A stretch of 64,000 bases of DNA from the NCBI RefSeq assembly GCF_003626695.1, contig NZ_RBAH01000026.1, positions 1 through 64,000 on the forward strand. Reading direction: 5' to 3'. The translations under genes were made by a program, and so were the position numbers. A model generated the notes under the pieces. The model made no database searches. It saw only the letters and a program-made list of their open reading frames with translations, and had not been told where the DNA came from. The stretch comes from Paenibacillus ginsengarvi (GTDB lineage: Bacteria > Bacillota > Bacilli > Paenibacillales > NBRC-103111). Shown one piece after another: positions 35,240-43,913 of this stretch (position 1 is its first letter; every line of letters starts with the position of its first letter).

Positions 35240-36112
35240 TTAAGCTTCTTCCCAGAAACGGCGCAAGTTGTCCATCGCAATTTTGGATGCTGTCTTGCAT
35301 TCCTCCATGCCCTCGAATTCCACCGTGATGTTGCCGTCATAGCCGGACTGCTTGGTCAGCTTGACGATTTTGCGTATCGGAATGTCCCCGTGTCCGACAA
35401 TCGCCCCGCGCAAAAAGTTGCCGTGGGCGGTCCTAAACCAGACGCCGTCGCCCGGAAACTCGTCGTAAGGACGGAAATAAAAATCTTTGAAATGAACAAG
35501 AGACGCATACGGCAAGTTTTTCATCACCCCGATAATCGGGTTTTCGTCCACGCACATGAAGTTGCCGATATCCAGCGTCGTTTTGAAGTTCGGGCGGTCG
35601 ACCGCTCTCAATACCCTTTGAACGCGGTCGCTTGCCTGCACGCTGAAGCCGTGATTTTCGATCGTTGTCGTAATGCCGAATTGCGCCGCATAATCGGCGA
35701 TCATCCGGCTTCCTTTGACGATTAACGGCAAACTGTCCTCGAACCAGGCGATCGTCATCCGCTCCGGCGGCAGTGTAAAAGCGGTTACATCATGCCGCAT
35801 ATGCTTCACGCCCATGCGGTTAACGATGTCGACATGCAACTTGACGCGCTGCACCTCTTCCTCGAACGCCTCTTCCGTCTCCTGAACGAAGTTGGCGGGC
35901 ATGGAGTAGTTGGACAGCTCGATACCTGCCGCCCGGGCGGTCTCCCGGATTGCGTCGGCGAGCTCGGGATTATCTACGACCGTGTAGCCGTACGGCACCA
36001 TCTCCATATGCTCGCCGCCGTTGTCGGCGACCCACCCGATGACGTCCAGTACCGTCATTTCGCCAGATTTCAAGGCGTTCAACAAGCTGTACGTGCTGAG
36101 ACCTATCTTCAT
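35240..36112 (-). CDS. Sugar phosphate isomerase/epimerase-like TIM barrel (xylose isomerase-like)
   Basis: 290 aa. Metal ligands expected for the AP endonuclease 2/xylose isomerase-like fold are seen in TTTIENHG (Glu), TTLDIGNF (Asp), VHFKDF (His), GHGDIP and the last ITVEFEG (Glu). No signal peptide. ATG at 36112 has TTGAGGTGAT upstream. It is the distal member of the sulfatase/GHL6 locus and would act on a sugar released from that glycan. A terminator separates it from the GHL6 gene, so it may have its own promoter. Confidence 0.85.
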   Translation of the reverse strand: MKIGLSTYSLLNALKSGEMTVLDVIGWVADNGGEHMEMVPYGYTVVDNPELADAIRETARAAGIELSNYSMPANFVQETEEAFEEEVQRVKLHVDIVNRMGVKHMRHDVTAFTLPPERMTIAWFEDSLPLIVKGSRMIADYAAQFGITTTIENHGFSVQASDRVQRVLRAVDRPNFKTTLDIGNFMCVDENPIIGVMKNLPYASLVHFKDFYFRPYDEFPGDGVWFRTAHGNFLRGAIVGHGDIPIRKIVKLTKQSGYDGNITVEFEGMEECKTASKIAMDNLRRFWEEA

Positions 36113-36307
36113 CCGATCACCTCAAGGTTCATAGGGTTGCCGAAGTTTAGTACGGCCCGCTCCAAGAATGGAGCTCATTTCCATCTTAGCGAAGGAGAGG
36201 CGCCGTGTAAATCGGTTTGACGAAAAAATCGGAACAAATGTTCTCCGAAGTAATGTTAATGCGGTCAGTTGTTCACCCTGTCAAACATACATGGCAAAAA
36301 GGAACAG

Positions 36308-36346
36308 CAAAAACGGCCGCCCGGCACATGCCGGAAACGACCGTTT
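36308..36346 (-). terminator. Terminator after the GHL6-type gene
   Basis: Minus strand: AAACGG...CCGGCATGTGCCGG...CCGTTTTT nested hairpin directly after the stop at 36353. Confidence 0.75.
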
Positions 36347-36352
36347 CCCCTT

Positions 36353-38380
36353 TTAACCTTCGCTCAGCTCGATGATCGTATGAATATGCACCCGCGGAAT
36401 CGTAAAGGCGATACCGTCCGCCATTGCTTCAACCGACAGCTCCGCCCCTTCCGGCTGCACGACCGCCCGACGCAACCTGCTGTCGCGGATCACGGCACGG
36501 ATATCATGGACCGGGGTAATATTTTCGATCGGGTTGTAATACGCTGTGCTTTTCTCACCCGTGTGGTTGCTCTGGAAGTTGATGACGTGCAGATACGTTT
36601 TGCCGTTCTTGCGCATCAGATTCGTCTCGATATGCGTAGGAGCCTCAACCTCTGCATAACCCGCGTAAAAGCTGCGGAGCAGATTGTCCACGATGCGCCG
36701 CACCCAGAAATGATTCGAGTGCCAGTACGAGCCGAACACCGGCGCGGCGATGTACAGCGCCGTTCCTTTGCCGTACCGATTAACACTGATGCCCGGACAG
36801 TCGCTGACGTTGCCGCCTGGCGGAATCGGATGACGGAACGCCCGGCTGACCGCCGGAACCGTAAGCGGCCACTGAATAGAACAAAGCGTTTCGGCCGTCG
36901 TCGGCACCGTTTTGATAAACGGAGCTTCGACCAGCTGCGGAATGCGGGCGATGCCCTTCCACAGCCCCTCATGCTCAGTCAAATACCCGCATCCATAGGG
37001 CGAGCGCTCCAGGTAGTTTAAGCCAAGCACCTCAGACAGCAGGAAGTTTTGACGGTTGCGGCAAAACGTCGCTTCGCCTGCCGCAAGCAGCAGCCCGCCG
37101 CCTGCGACAAACGATTCGATCCGCGCAACGGAAGCTTCCGACAGCTTGACCGATTCGGGCAGCACGACGACGCGGTACCCGTCCAAATCCGGGAAGTCGT
37201 CGTTATAATACAGATCGAACTGATGATGGCCCTCAAGCAGCATTTTGGCCGCGCCGAACGTCGCCGCATCGTCCTTGTCGTGGTACCAGTTGTTCGTATT
37301 GTTCGCGATGAGCGCTACCTCTCGGACGCTTTCCGCCCGGGTGCAGAACGCCTCACGCTCCTCGACAAAGCCGAACGCTTCGCCGATGATATCGTAGACG
37401 CCGTCTTGCAGCGTCCCATCCGGGAGCACCTGATCGCCGATGTTGATAATGCCGCCGTTCGCCAGTATGGTCGCGAATTCGTACTTGAGCTGCTCGGCCG
37501 TTTTGCACGACATCAGCCCCCAGCCTTCGGTAAACCGTACCGTCATAATCTGCACCGGCACGTCCAGCGTGCGGGCATAACGGGCGCGGATCGAATGGTT
37601 GTAGAACGAACCTGTCGCCGAAGGCTGCGATTCCCATAACCCGTAGTCGCTCGTCGCGTTGATGCGGTCCGGCTCGCCCATGCGCCAGGCGCCGTTGCAG
37701 TTCATCAGCACGTTCGGCCGAATCCGCTTGACCGTTGCTGCGATTTCCTCCATGCAGCGCGCCGCCGTATCGATACCGAAACGGAGCACCAGCTCGCGGT
37801 CCGTTTGCAGCAGCTCGGGCGTCAGCTCGCGACCGTGCTCCTCGGCGAACTTCTTATTGCAGTACGGGCAGAAGCAGTAATGGTTGTGCAAGTACGGAAT
37901 ATCCAGCAGATAACCGTCCATGTCGTACTTTTCGGTAATTTCCTTGATCTGCGGCAGAACGAGCTCCTCGCGGTAAGGGCTGTTCAGGCATGGCAGCTCC
38001 CATACCGTTCCTTCCGCACCGCGCACCTTGCCGTGCTCGTCCACCTGGTACCAATCGGGGTTGTCCTGAACGGCTCTCGCGTCGGTGCCAAGCGAGTAGT
38101 AGGCGATCACCTTGATGTCATGCTTGCGCGCTTCCGCCAGCACTTCGCCGAAAAAGTCCCCCTTCAGCCCGCTATGCTTGTGACCGACCGTGTTATCGTA
38201 AAAGGCGTTGCCGAAATGGCATTTCGTAAAGACGCCGATGACGTTGACCTTCGCCCGGACGAACCGTTCCACGAACGTTTTCGCGTCAAAATTGCGAATC
38301 GCCTCGCGCGGGAACTCCGGCATATGAAAATCGACGTGCACTTGGCGCATCCGATCCCAAAACCAGCTGTCTTTTTTCAT
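36353..38380 (-). CDS. GHL6-type glycoside hydrolase with trimerisation-like domain
   Basis: 675 aa. RQVHVDFHMPEFP at the start, YYSLGTDARAV, and the cysteine-rich CFCPYCNKKFAEEHG match the hypothetical glycosyl hydrolase 6 (GHL6) TIM barrel. Residues about 370-560 look like the beta-galactosidase trimerisation (class I amidotransferase-like) domain: YRVVVLPESVKLSEASVARI and GGGLLLAAGEA. No signal peptide, so intracellular. ATG at 38380 has AAGGAGG. Catalytic specificity is unknown; the neighbouring sulfatase points to sulfated oligosaccharides. Confidence 0.8.
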   Translation of the reverse strand: MKKDSWFWDRMRQVHVDFHMPEFPREAIRNFDAKTFVERFVRAKVNVIGVFTKCHFGNAFYDNTVGHKHSGLKGDFFGEVLAEARKHDIKVIAYYSLGTDARAVQDNPDWYQVDEHGKVRGAEGTVWELPCLNSPYREELVLPQIKEITEKYDMDGYLLDIPYLHNHYCFCPYCNKKFAEEHGRELTPELLQTDRELVLRFGIDTAARCMEEIAATVKRIRPNVLMNCNGAWRMGEPDRINATSDYGLWESQPSATGSFYNHSIRARYARTLDVPVQIMTVRFTEGWGLMSCKTAEQLKYEFATILANGGIINIGDQVLPDGTLQDGVYDIIGEAFGFVEEREAFCTRAESVREVALIANNTNNWYHDKDDAATFGAAKMLLEGHHQFDLYYNDDFPDLDGYRVVVLPESVKLSEASVARIESFVAGGGLLLAAGEATFCRNRQNFLLSEVLGLNYLERSPYGCGYLTEHEGLWKGIARIPQLVEAPFIKTVPTTAETLCSIQWPLTVPAVSRAFRHPIPPGGNVSDCPGISVNRYGKGTALYIAAPVFGSYWHSNHFWVRRIVDNLLRSFYAGYAEVEAPTHIETNLMRKNGKTYLHVINFQSNHTGEKSTAYYNPIENITPVHDIRAVIRDSRLRRAVVQPEGAELSVEAMADGIAFTIPRVHIHTIIELSEG

Positions 38381-38569
38381 GAGACGTTTATCCTCCTTAT
38401 CCGGCGCCGCCGCCGAGCTTCATTAATATAGGTAAATACAGGGAGCAGGCTGCCCGAGCAGCAGCGGTACAGTGGCGCCTTCCCCGCTCTTCGTCCGACG
38501 ATTCACCCCTAACGGGAAAAGCTCCAGTTAAATCGTGCCTTTAGGTTAAACGTAAAGCGCACTTGCCGC

Positions 38570-38727
38570 GATTCGCCTTCAGATAGTGCTCCTTTGAGCA
38601 CTATCTCCACGTAAAAGACGCCACTTCGGGGAAATAGTGTTCTTTTGAACACTACCAAGCGCCATTACCCGCCAAAAGGCGTGCTAGAGCTCGATTCGCC
38701 TTCAGATAGTGCTCCTTCGAACACTAC
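38570..38727. repeat. Three TAGTGCTC/TAGTGTTC hairpins with a duplicated 37-bp unit
   Basis: A unit GATTCGCCTTCAGATAGTG followed by CTCCTT(T/C)GA(G/A)CACTA occurs at 38570-38606 and 38693-38727. A related hairpin AATAGTGTTCTTTTGAACACTACC is at 38633-38656. All form inverted repeats around a TT(T/C)GA centre. The last copy runs into the sulfatase gene and contains its TAG stop (38724-38726). Confidence 0.8.
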
Positions 38728-40211
38728 AATCCGAGCCGCTCAACCTGCTCGGGCGGCGCGCCAAGCTCCGCCAGCTTGCTAGCCAACGCCCGCTGCAGCT
38801 CCGCCAGCTTGTCTGGATGGGCTTCGGCCAGGTTGACGTATTCGTTCGGGTCCGCCTTCTTGTCGCTCAGCCAAGTCGGCGTGTCCCACGACGGACAGTC
38901 GACCGCGCGGCGACCGCCTTCGTACGGGCCGAGATCGTAAGGGATAAACCTCGCCGTGCTGTGCCCGTACCAGTACAGCGGCTTGTTGTCCGGCACCGGC
39001 GATTGGTGCAAAATCCACTCCCCGTCCGTGATCGTGACGCTGCGCCCGAACATGCCGCTCACCGCATAGCGGCGCGTTTCGGCCCCGGCATCGCGCAGCA
39101 CCGGCAGCAGATCGACGCCGTGCCGATCCGGCGGGCAAGGACGGCCGACCGCGGCAAGCACCGTCGGATAAATATCGACGAGCTGGACAAGCTGGCTACG
39201 CCGCTCGCCGTGTCCATCCGTCGGATGCGCCACGATGAACGGGATATGCCCGCAAGCGTCGTGCTGATGCGTCTGCAGCTTGCCGATTCTGCCGTGGTCT
39301 CCGTTGTATGTGCCGTGGTCGGAGGTGAAGATGATCGTCGTATCGTGCCACAAATCGAGCTCATCCAGCTTGTCGAGCAGCTTGCTGAGCCACTTGTCGG
39401 TGAGCGCGACCATCGCGGCATACCGCGCCTGCACGTGGCGCAGCTCCTCCGGCGTGTAATGATTGCCCCATTTGTCGTAAGGCACCATCGATCTCCATCG
39501 GTCCACGTTATAGCCGCGCGGATCGAACTTGGTCAGCCACTCCTCCGGCGGATCCCACGGCTCGTGCGGGTCGAAGCAGTCGATATGCATATAGAAATTG
39601 TCGTGGGCCCGATTTGCCTCCAGCCAGTCGGCCGCCTGCGTAAACACCTGCGCGCAAAAATAATCTTCCTCCGACTTGCGGGTCAAGTGTACGTTCCGGT
39701 GATGGCGCTCGACCTTATGATCCGGCTCGTCCGGACACGGGAAAACGACCGGCTCGGTTTTCCAGGCGTCCGCTTCGTGACCCCGCACGAAATCGAACCC
39801 GGTGTATCCCATATGGTAGTTGCCCGCGCCCTGCTCCCACAAATGGAAATGGTCAGTCACCATATAACTGACCGGATACTGCTGCGCAAGCTGCCACGAA
39901 AGCGAGCGGTTCGGCGGTCCCGACACTTGCCGCGGCAAGTCGAGGTCGCCGTCCTCGAGCGGTCCCCAGCCCCGCTCGAGAAACTCGTAGCGCCCCGTGT
40001 AAATGTCGCGTCTGGCCGGCATGCACGGCGTCGAGCCGCACCAGGCGTTGTCGAATACGGTGCCCCGGCGGGCGAGCCGGTCCATATTCGGCGTCGGCAC
40101 GACCCACTCCGGCTGCTCCGGGCTGTTTACCCGATTCAGCGGTCTGCCATGATGATAAGGTCCGCAGTGATCGACACGCAGCGTGTCGCAAACGATAACG
40201 ATACAGTTCAT
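38724..40211 (-). CDS. Sulfatase (cysteine-type, formylglycine-dependent)
   Basis: 495 aa. The active-site signature CxPxR is C63-M-P-A-R67, inside STPCMPARRDIYTGR; Cys63 must be converted to formylglycine by a maturase not encoded here. Metal ligands are in IVCDTLRVD (Asp) and FTSDHGTYNGDHG. It hydrolyses sulfate esters from a glycan or similar compound. No signal peptide, so it appears cytoplasmic, which fits import of sulfated oligosaccharide by the ABC system next door. ATG at 40211 has GGGAGGGG upstream. Its final codons lie in the hairpin repeat. Confidence 0.93.
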   Translation of the reverse strand: MNCIVIVCDTLRVDHCGPYHHGRPLNRVNSPEQPEWVVPTPNMDRLARRGTVFDNAWCGSTPCMPARRDIYTGRYEFLERGWGPLEDGDLDLPRQVSGPPNRSLSWQLAQQYPVSYMVTDHFHLWEQGAGNYHMGYTGFDFVRGHEADAWKTEPVVFPCPDEPDHKVERHHRNVHLTRKSEEDYFCAQVFTQAADWLEANRAHDNFYMHIDCFDPHEPWDPPEEWLTKFDPRGYNVDRWRSMVPYDKWGNHYTPEELRHVQARYAAMVALTDKWLSKLLDKLDELDLWHDTTIIFTSDHGTYNGDHGRIGKLQTHQHDACGHIPFIVAHPTDGHGERRSQLVQLVDIYPTVLAAVGRPCPPDRHGVDLLPVLRDAGAETRRYAVSGMFGRSVTITDGEWILHQSPVPDNKPLYWYGHSTARFIPYDLGPYEGGRRAVDCPSWDTPTWLSDKKADPNEYVNLAEAHPDKLAELQRALASKLAELGAPPEQVERLGL

Positions 40212-40259
40212 CCGGTTCCCCTCCCAGGTGCTCCAGTCGCCCCGGTCCGCAATCAGACC

Positions 40260-40296
40260 ATTCCCCCGATCGCCGTCTGTGCAGGCGCGGGGGAAT
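40260..40296. other. Strong stem-loop between binding protein and sulfatase genes
   Basis: ATTCCCCCGAT...GCGCGGGGGAAT inverted repeat without a T run on the minus strand. Such hairpins after a binding protein gene often stabilise its mRNA or trim read-through, giving more binding protein than downstream enzymes. The role here is inferred. Confidence 0.6.
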
Positions 40297-40314
40297 CGGG
40301 GCCAAACGTAATCT

Positions 40315-41766
40315 TTATTTTTTCGTTCCGTACTGGTTGTCCTTACTCCAGTTGTTTTGCTTCATCGTCTCGGCCATGTCGGTTTTGAGCGTCTTCTGCA
40401 TCTCGCTCGAGAACTTATCCAGCGTTACCGAATCTTCCATATACAGCTGGCCGATCCGCACCAGATCTTCATTCAGCTTCTTGCTGATATGGGCGGCGTA
40501 GAAGTTGACGAGAATGCGTTCGCCGACGAACTGGAAGCCTTGCAGATTGGCCGGCAGCTTGATGCCGACCAGCGTCGTCGCCGTATACATCTTGTTGCCC
40601 ATGATCGTCGCCACTTCCGGCGAGGACAAATATTTCAGGAAGTCGACCGAAGCTTCCAGCTTCTCGCCGGTCACCTTTTTCGGAATCGTGAACACCATGT
40701 CCGGGTAGCCGCCAAGCTCGTAATATTTTTCGGCCGCATTCGGATTTTCCTTCTTCGTGAGGTAAGGCAGCGCGAACGTGCCGAACTCGAACTTCCGCGC
40801 CTTCGAATCCTGAATCGTATTCAGCTCGTAGTTGCCGGCCATCACCATCGCGACATCGCCGCGGATGAACATTTCCTTCGCCGTATCGCCGTTCATGCCG
40901 TTGTAGCCTTTGGCCCAATATTGCGACCAGTCCTTAATAATCGGCATAACGCCGAACCAGTCCGGGGTTTGCAGGTCGATGACGCCTTGATCGACGGCGG
41001 CGGCGATTTCGTTCAGTTCGAGCTGGCGGTTCTGATTCCAGTCGAACGTCTTGACTTTGTCCGCGGCGATTTGGTTCGTCATCAGATTCGTTACCCAAAG
41101 CAGATGGTTGTCGCCCGGCTTCGAGTTGGCGAAGGCAAACGGCGTAACGCCGGCCGCTTTCAGCTTTTTCTGCACGTCCATAAACTCGGTCCACGTTTTC
41201 GGCACCTGCAGCCCGTGCTTCTTGAACAAGTCCTGATTGTAGAAGACGCGGATCGCCAGCGTTTGCAGCGCTACGCCGGACAGCTTGCTGGAGATCGGAT
41301 TTTTCATCTCGTTCAGAATCGTCGGTGTAAACGTGTCCTTCCACACCTTGTTGTCCGTGTACGGATTCGGCTTGTCATACTCCGAAGTCAAATCGACGAG
41401 CAGATCCTTGTTCAAATCTTCGTGCGTCCAGGTGTAGCGGCTCGGCACGATTTCCGGTGCCGTACCGCCGATCAGGCCGGTCGTCAGCCACGTGCGGAAG
41501 GCGTCTCCGTCGTTCGGCGCATAATCGAGCTTGATTTTGACATTCGGCTTTTTCTGCGCGTAACCGTTGACGATTTCCTGCCATACCGCTTTGATCTCCT
41601 CCTGCTTCGGCGTTTCCACGGCAAACGTCAAATTGATCGTTTTCTCGCTGCCTTCCGCAGCCTTGTCTCCGTCCGGCTTGGACGTGCCGCATGCGGCCAG
41701 AATCACCGACGAAGCTACGGCAATCGTCAAGCCTTTGGCAAACAGTCTCCCAGTTCGTTTCGACAT
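40315..41766 (-). CDS. Extracellular solute-binding lipoprotein of the ABC sugar importer
   Basis: 483 aa family 1 binding protein. Lipobox ILAAC with Cys26 and a charged linker; the mature part contains the sugar-ABC motifs FNVDLTSEYDKPN-like and AMVMAGNYELNTI, then a C-terminal DSVTLDKFSSEMQ. Delivers an oligosaccharide to the two permeases encoded upstream (42 bp). ATG at 41766 follows a GGGGTG site. No ATPase gene is in the cluster; such CUT1 importers commonly share one MsmK-type ATPase. Confidence 0.9.
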   Translation of the reverse strand: MSKRTGRLFAKGLTIAVASSVILAACGTSKPDGDKAAEGSEKTINLTFAVETPKQEEIKAVWQEIVNGYAQKKPNVKIKLDYAPNDGDAFRTWLTTGLIGGTAPEIVPSRYTWTHEDLNKDLLVDLTSEYDKPNPYTDNKVWKDTFTPTILNEMKNPISSKLSGVALQTLAIRVFYNQDLFKKHGLQVPKTWTEFMDVQKKLKAAGVTPFAFANSKPGDNHLLWVTNLMTNQIAADKVKTFDWNQNRQLELNEIAAAVDQGVIDLQTPDWFGVMPIIKDWSQYWAKGYNGMNGDTAKEMFIRGDVAMVMAGNYELNTIQDSKARKFEFGTFALPYLTKKENPNAAEKYYELGGYPDMVFTIPKKVTGEKLEASVDFLKYLSSPEVATIMGNKMYTATTLVGIKLPANLQGFQFVGERILVNFYAAHISKKLNEDLVRIGQLYMEDSVTLDKFSSEMQKTLKTDMAETMKQNNWSKDNQYGTKK

Positions 41767-41808
41767 CGGACTAACACCCCTATTGTTGTATGATGGCCTT
41801 CTTCTATC

Positions 41809-42627
41809 CTAACCTTTCACCGCGCCGGACGTAATGCCGGAGATGAATGGTTTGGTAGCGACGAGAAAAAGCGCGAGCAGCGGGATCGACGAGATGATAT
41901 AACCGGCCAGCTTGACGCTGACCCCTTGATCCAGACTGCCGGTAACGGTGCTCAAGGCAAGTATGACCGGCTTGACCTTATCCCCGGTCGTCGAAACGAG
42001 CGGCCAAATATAGTTGTTCCAGCCGGACAAAAAGTTAATGATCGAAACCGTCGAGATGACCGGCAGCGAAAGCGGCAAAACAACCCTTGTGAAAATTTGC
42101 AGCTCTCCGGCCCCTTCGGTTTCAGCCGCCTCCAGCAGGCTGCGCGGCAGCCCCTCGAAAAACGTGCGCATCAGAAACGTCGCCATCGAAGCGCCAAACG
42201 CCATTGGAGGAAAAATTTGCCCTTGATACGTATTCAGCATGCCCAGCTTCTGCACGAGCAAAAACTGCGGGATCAGAATGAGAAAGCCGGGCACCATCAT
42301 CAGCGACAGGATGAGCATGAACAGCACGTTTTTGCCCGGATACGAAAAGCGCATGAACGAATACCCGGCGAACGACGAGATGATCAGCACGCCGACCACG
42401 ATGCAGCTGGAGATGAACACCGTGTTCCAGATGAAAGGCCCGATCTGCCGGAACGCCGTCACGTAGTTGTCGAGATGCAGCGGCAAACCGATGCCCCAGA
42501 AGTTCAATATCATCTGCTCCGAATATTTGAGCGAGCTGACGATCAGCATATAAAAGGGAAACAATGTCAGCCCGAGCAGGATGGCGAGCGCCGCGTAGTG
42601 CGGCACGGCCGATAGCTTGAATCGCAT
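41809..42627 (-). CDS. ABC sugar permease, MalG/LacG-like
   Basis: 272 aa, six hydrophobic segments. The EAA loop reads SLLEAAETEGAGELQIFTRVVLPLSLP in pieces, the ATPase-contact motif of CUT1 permeases. ATG at 42627 has AAGGA upstream; an in-frame codon 15 residues earlier overlaps the previous gene and lacks a site. Works with the permease whose stop lies 17 bp upstream and with the binding protein downstream. Confidence 0.93.
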   Translation of the reverse strand: MRFKLSAVPHYAALAILLGLTLFPFYMLIVSSLKYSEQMILNFWGIGLPLHLDNYVTAFRQIGPFIWNTVFISSCIVVGVLIISSFAGYSFMRFSYPGKNVLFMLILSLMMVPGFLILIPQFLLVQKLGMLNTYQGQIFPPMAFGASMATFLMRTFFEGLPRSLLEAAETEGAGELQIFTRVVLPLSLPVISTVSIINFLSGWNNYIWPLVSTTGDKVKPVILALSTVTGSLDQGVSVKLAGYIISSIPLLALFLVATKPFISGITSGAVKG

Positions 42628-42643
42628 AAGCCATTCCTTCTTT

Positions 42644-43552
42644 CTAGTCGATCGTTTCGGTATTTTTGACAAATCGGTTGTTTGCCCATGTCAGCACGAG
42701 CAGCAGAGCGAACAGGACGAGCCCGATGGCGGAGGCGTACCCCATCTTGCTGTAGGAGAAGCCTTGAATGTACAAGTAAAGCGCCGGGGTCATCGTCGAT
42801 TGGCCGGGACCGCCGTTGGTGAGCACGAGAATGTTCTCGAAGCTTTGAATTTGCTGAATGACCGTCAGCACCGCCACGAGCTTGAGCTGGCTGCGGACGA
42901 GCGGCAACTCCAGATGGATGAACCGCTGCCAGGCGTTCATCCCGTCAAGCCTCGCCACCTCGAACAGCTCGGTCGATATGGCCATCAGTCCGGCCAGATA
43001 GATCAGGAACGTAATGCCGCCGATCCACGGAAAGCCCACGAAAATGACCGAAGCTAGCGCCGTCTTGCTTTCGCCGAGCCAAGCGTGGGTCCACGACTCC
43101 AGCCCGAACTGCTCGAGAAGCTGGTTCAGCACGCCGTAATCGCCGGCAAAAATCCACTGCCACGTCAAATAAATGACGATGCTCGGAATGACGAGCGGGA
43201 TGACGAACCACAGCTTGAACATATTTTGCAGCCGGATCTTCTTCACATGGAACACGAGCACGGCGGCCAGCAGCGGCACGGTCAGCTGAATGAGCACCCC
43301 GGTTACGGTGAAGACGCCCATGTTTTTCAGCGATACGTAAAAGGTCTTATCCTGAAACAGCTTGATAAAATTGTCCAGCCCGACGAACGTCCGGACGTTG
43401 GCGCCGTTCCAGTCGTAGAACGACATAATCAGCGCGTTGAAAAACGGAATGTACTTGAATGTGGCGAGCACGGCAAACACCGGAATGAGGAACGCGTAGC
43501 CCTTCCAATGCTTGCGTAAAACCCGTGTTGCCCGCGATGCGGTTGCAGCCAT
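42644..43552 (-). CDS. ABC sugar permease, MalF/LacF-like
   Basis: 302 aa with six hydrophobic segments, starting with a short basic cytoplasmic tail. EAA loop: ELFEVARLDGMNAWQRFIHLELP in pieces, and TNGGPGQSTMTPALYLY toward the end, both standard for CUT1 MalF-type subunits. ATG at 43552 has GGGAGGTCG upstream. First gene of the minus-strand importer-sulfatase operon, facing the YesN/YesM genes. Confidence 0.93.
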   Translation of the reverse strand: MAATASRATRVLRKHWKGYAFLIPVFAVLATFKYIPFFNALIMSFYDWNGANVRTFVGLDNFIKLFQDKTFYVSLKNMGVFTVTGVLIQLTVPLLAAVLVFHVKKIRLQNMFKLWFVIPLVIPSIVIYLTWQWIFAGDYGVLNQLLEQFGLESWTHAWLGESKTALASVIFVGFPWIGGITFLIYLAGLMAISTELFEVARLDGMNAWQRFIHLELPLVRSQLKLVAVLTVIQQIQSFENILVLTNGGPGQSTMTPALYLYIQGFSYSKMGYASAIGLVLFALLLVLTWANNRFVKNTETID

Positions 43553-43913
43553 GATGTGTCGACCTCCCGACGAACGTATTGCGGCTATGAAAGCCGAATC
43601 CCGCCCGGCTCCGTGAGTTTATCGGCCGGTTTAGGACTTCGGCGGCATGAGACGGTGTTTTTTAAGGAAATGCCCTCGTCGCCTCTTTCGATACGTTAAC
43701 TGTACGTGAAAACGTTTTACGTTTCGAGGTGACATTTTTTGTTTTCGAGGGGGGCCATTTTTTTGCATCTCGTTCGGACCGGGCGCGAGTAAGGGAAGGG
43801 CGGCCGACATATGCTATACTTAGGGACAAGATAACGCGGCCTCGGGCTGTCCCTGACAAAAGGGGCAGCTGACGCGGATCGAAACGATACCAACCGGAAG
43901 GGCGGGGATTCGT
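43553..43913. promoter_or_regulatory. Divergent control region with cre-like palindrome
   Basis: No gene. TGAAAACGTTTTAC at 43707-43720 is a near-perfect dyad (AAAACGTTTT core) and matches 12 of 14 positions of a cre site, consistent with CcpA repression of the importer operon. TATACT at about 43814 may be the -10 box of the response regulator gene; its -35 is not clear. Long T runs (43735, 43757) lie on the importer side. Confidence 0.45.
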
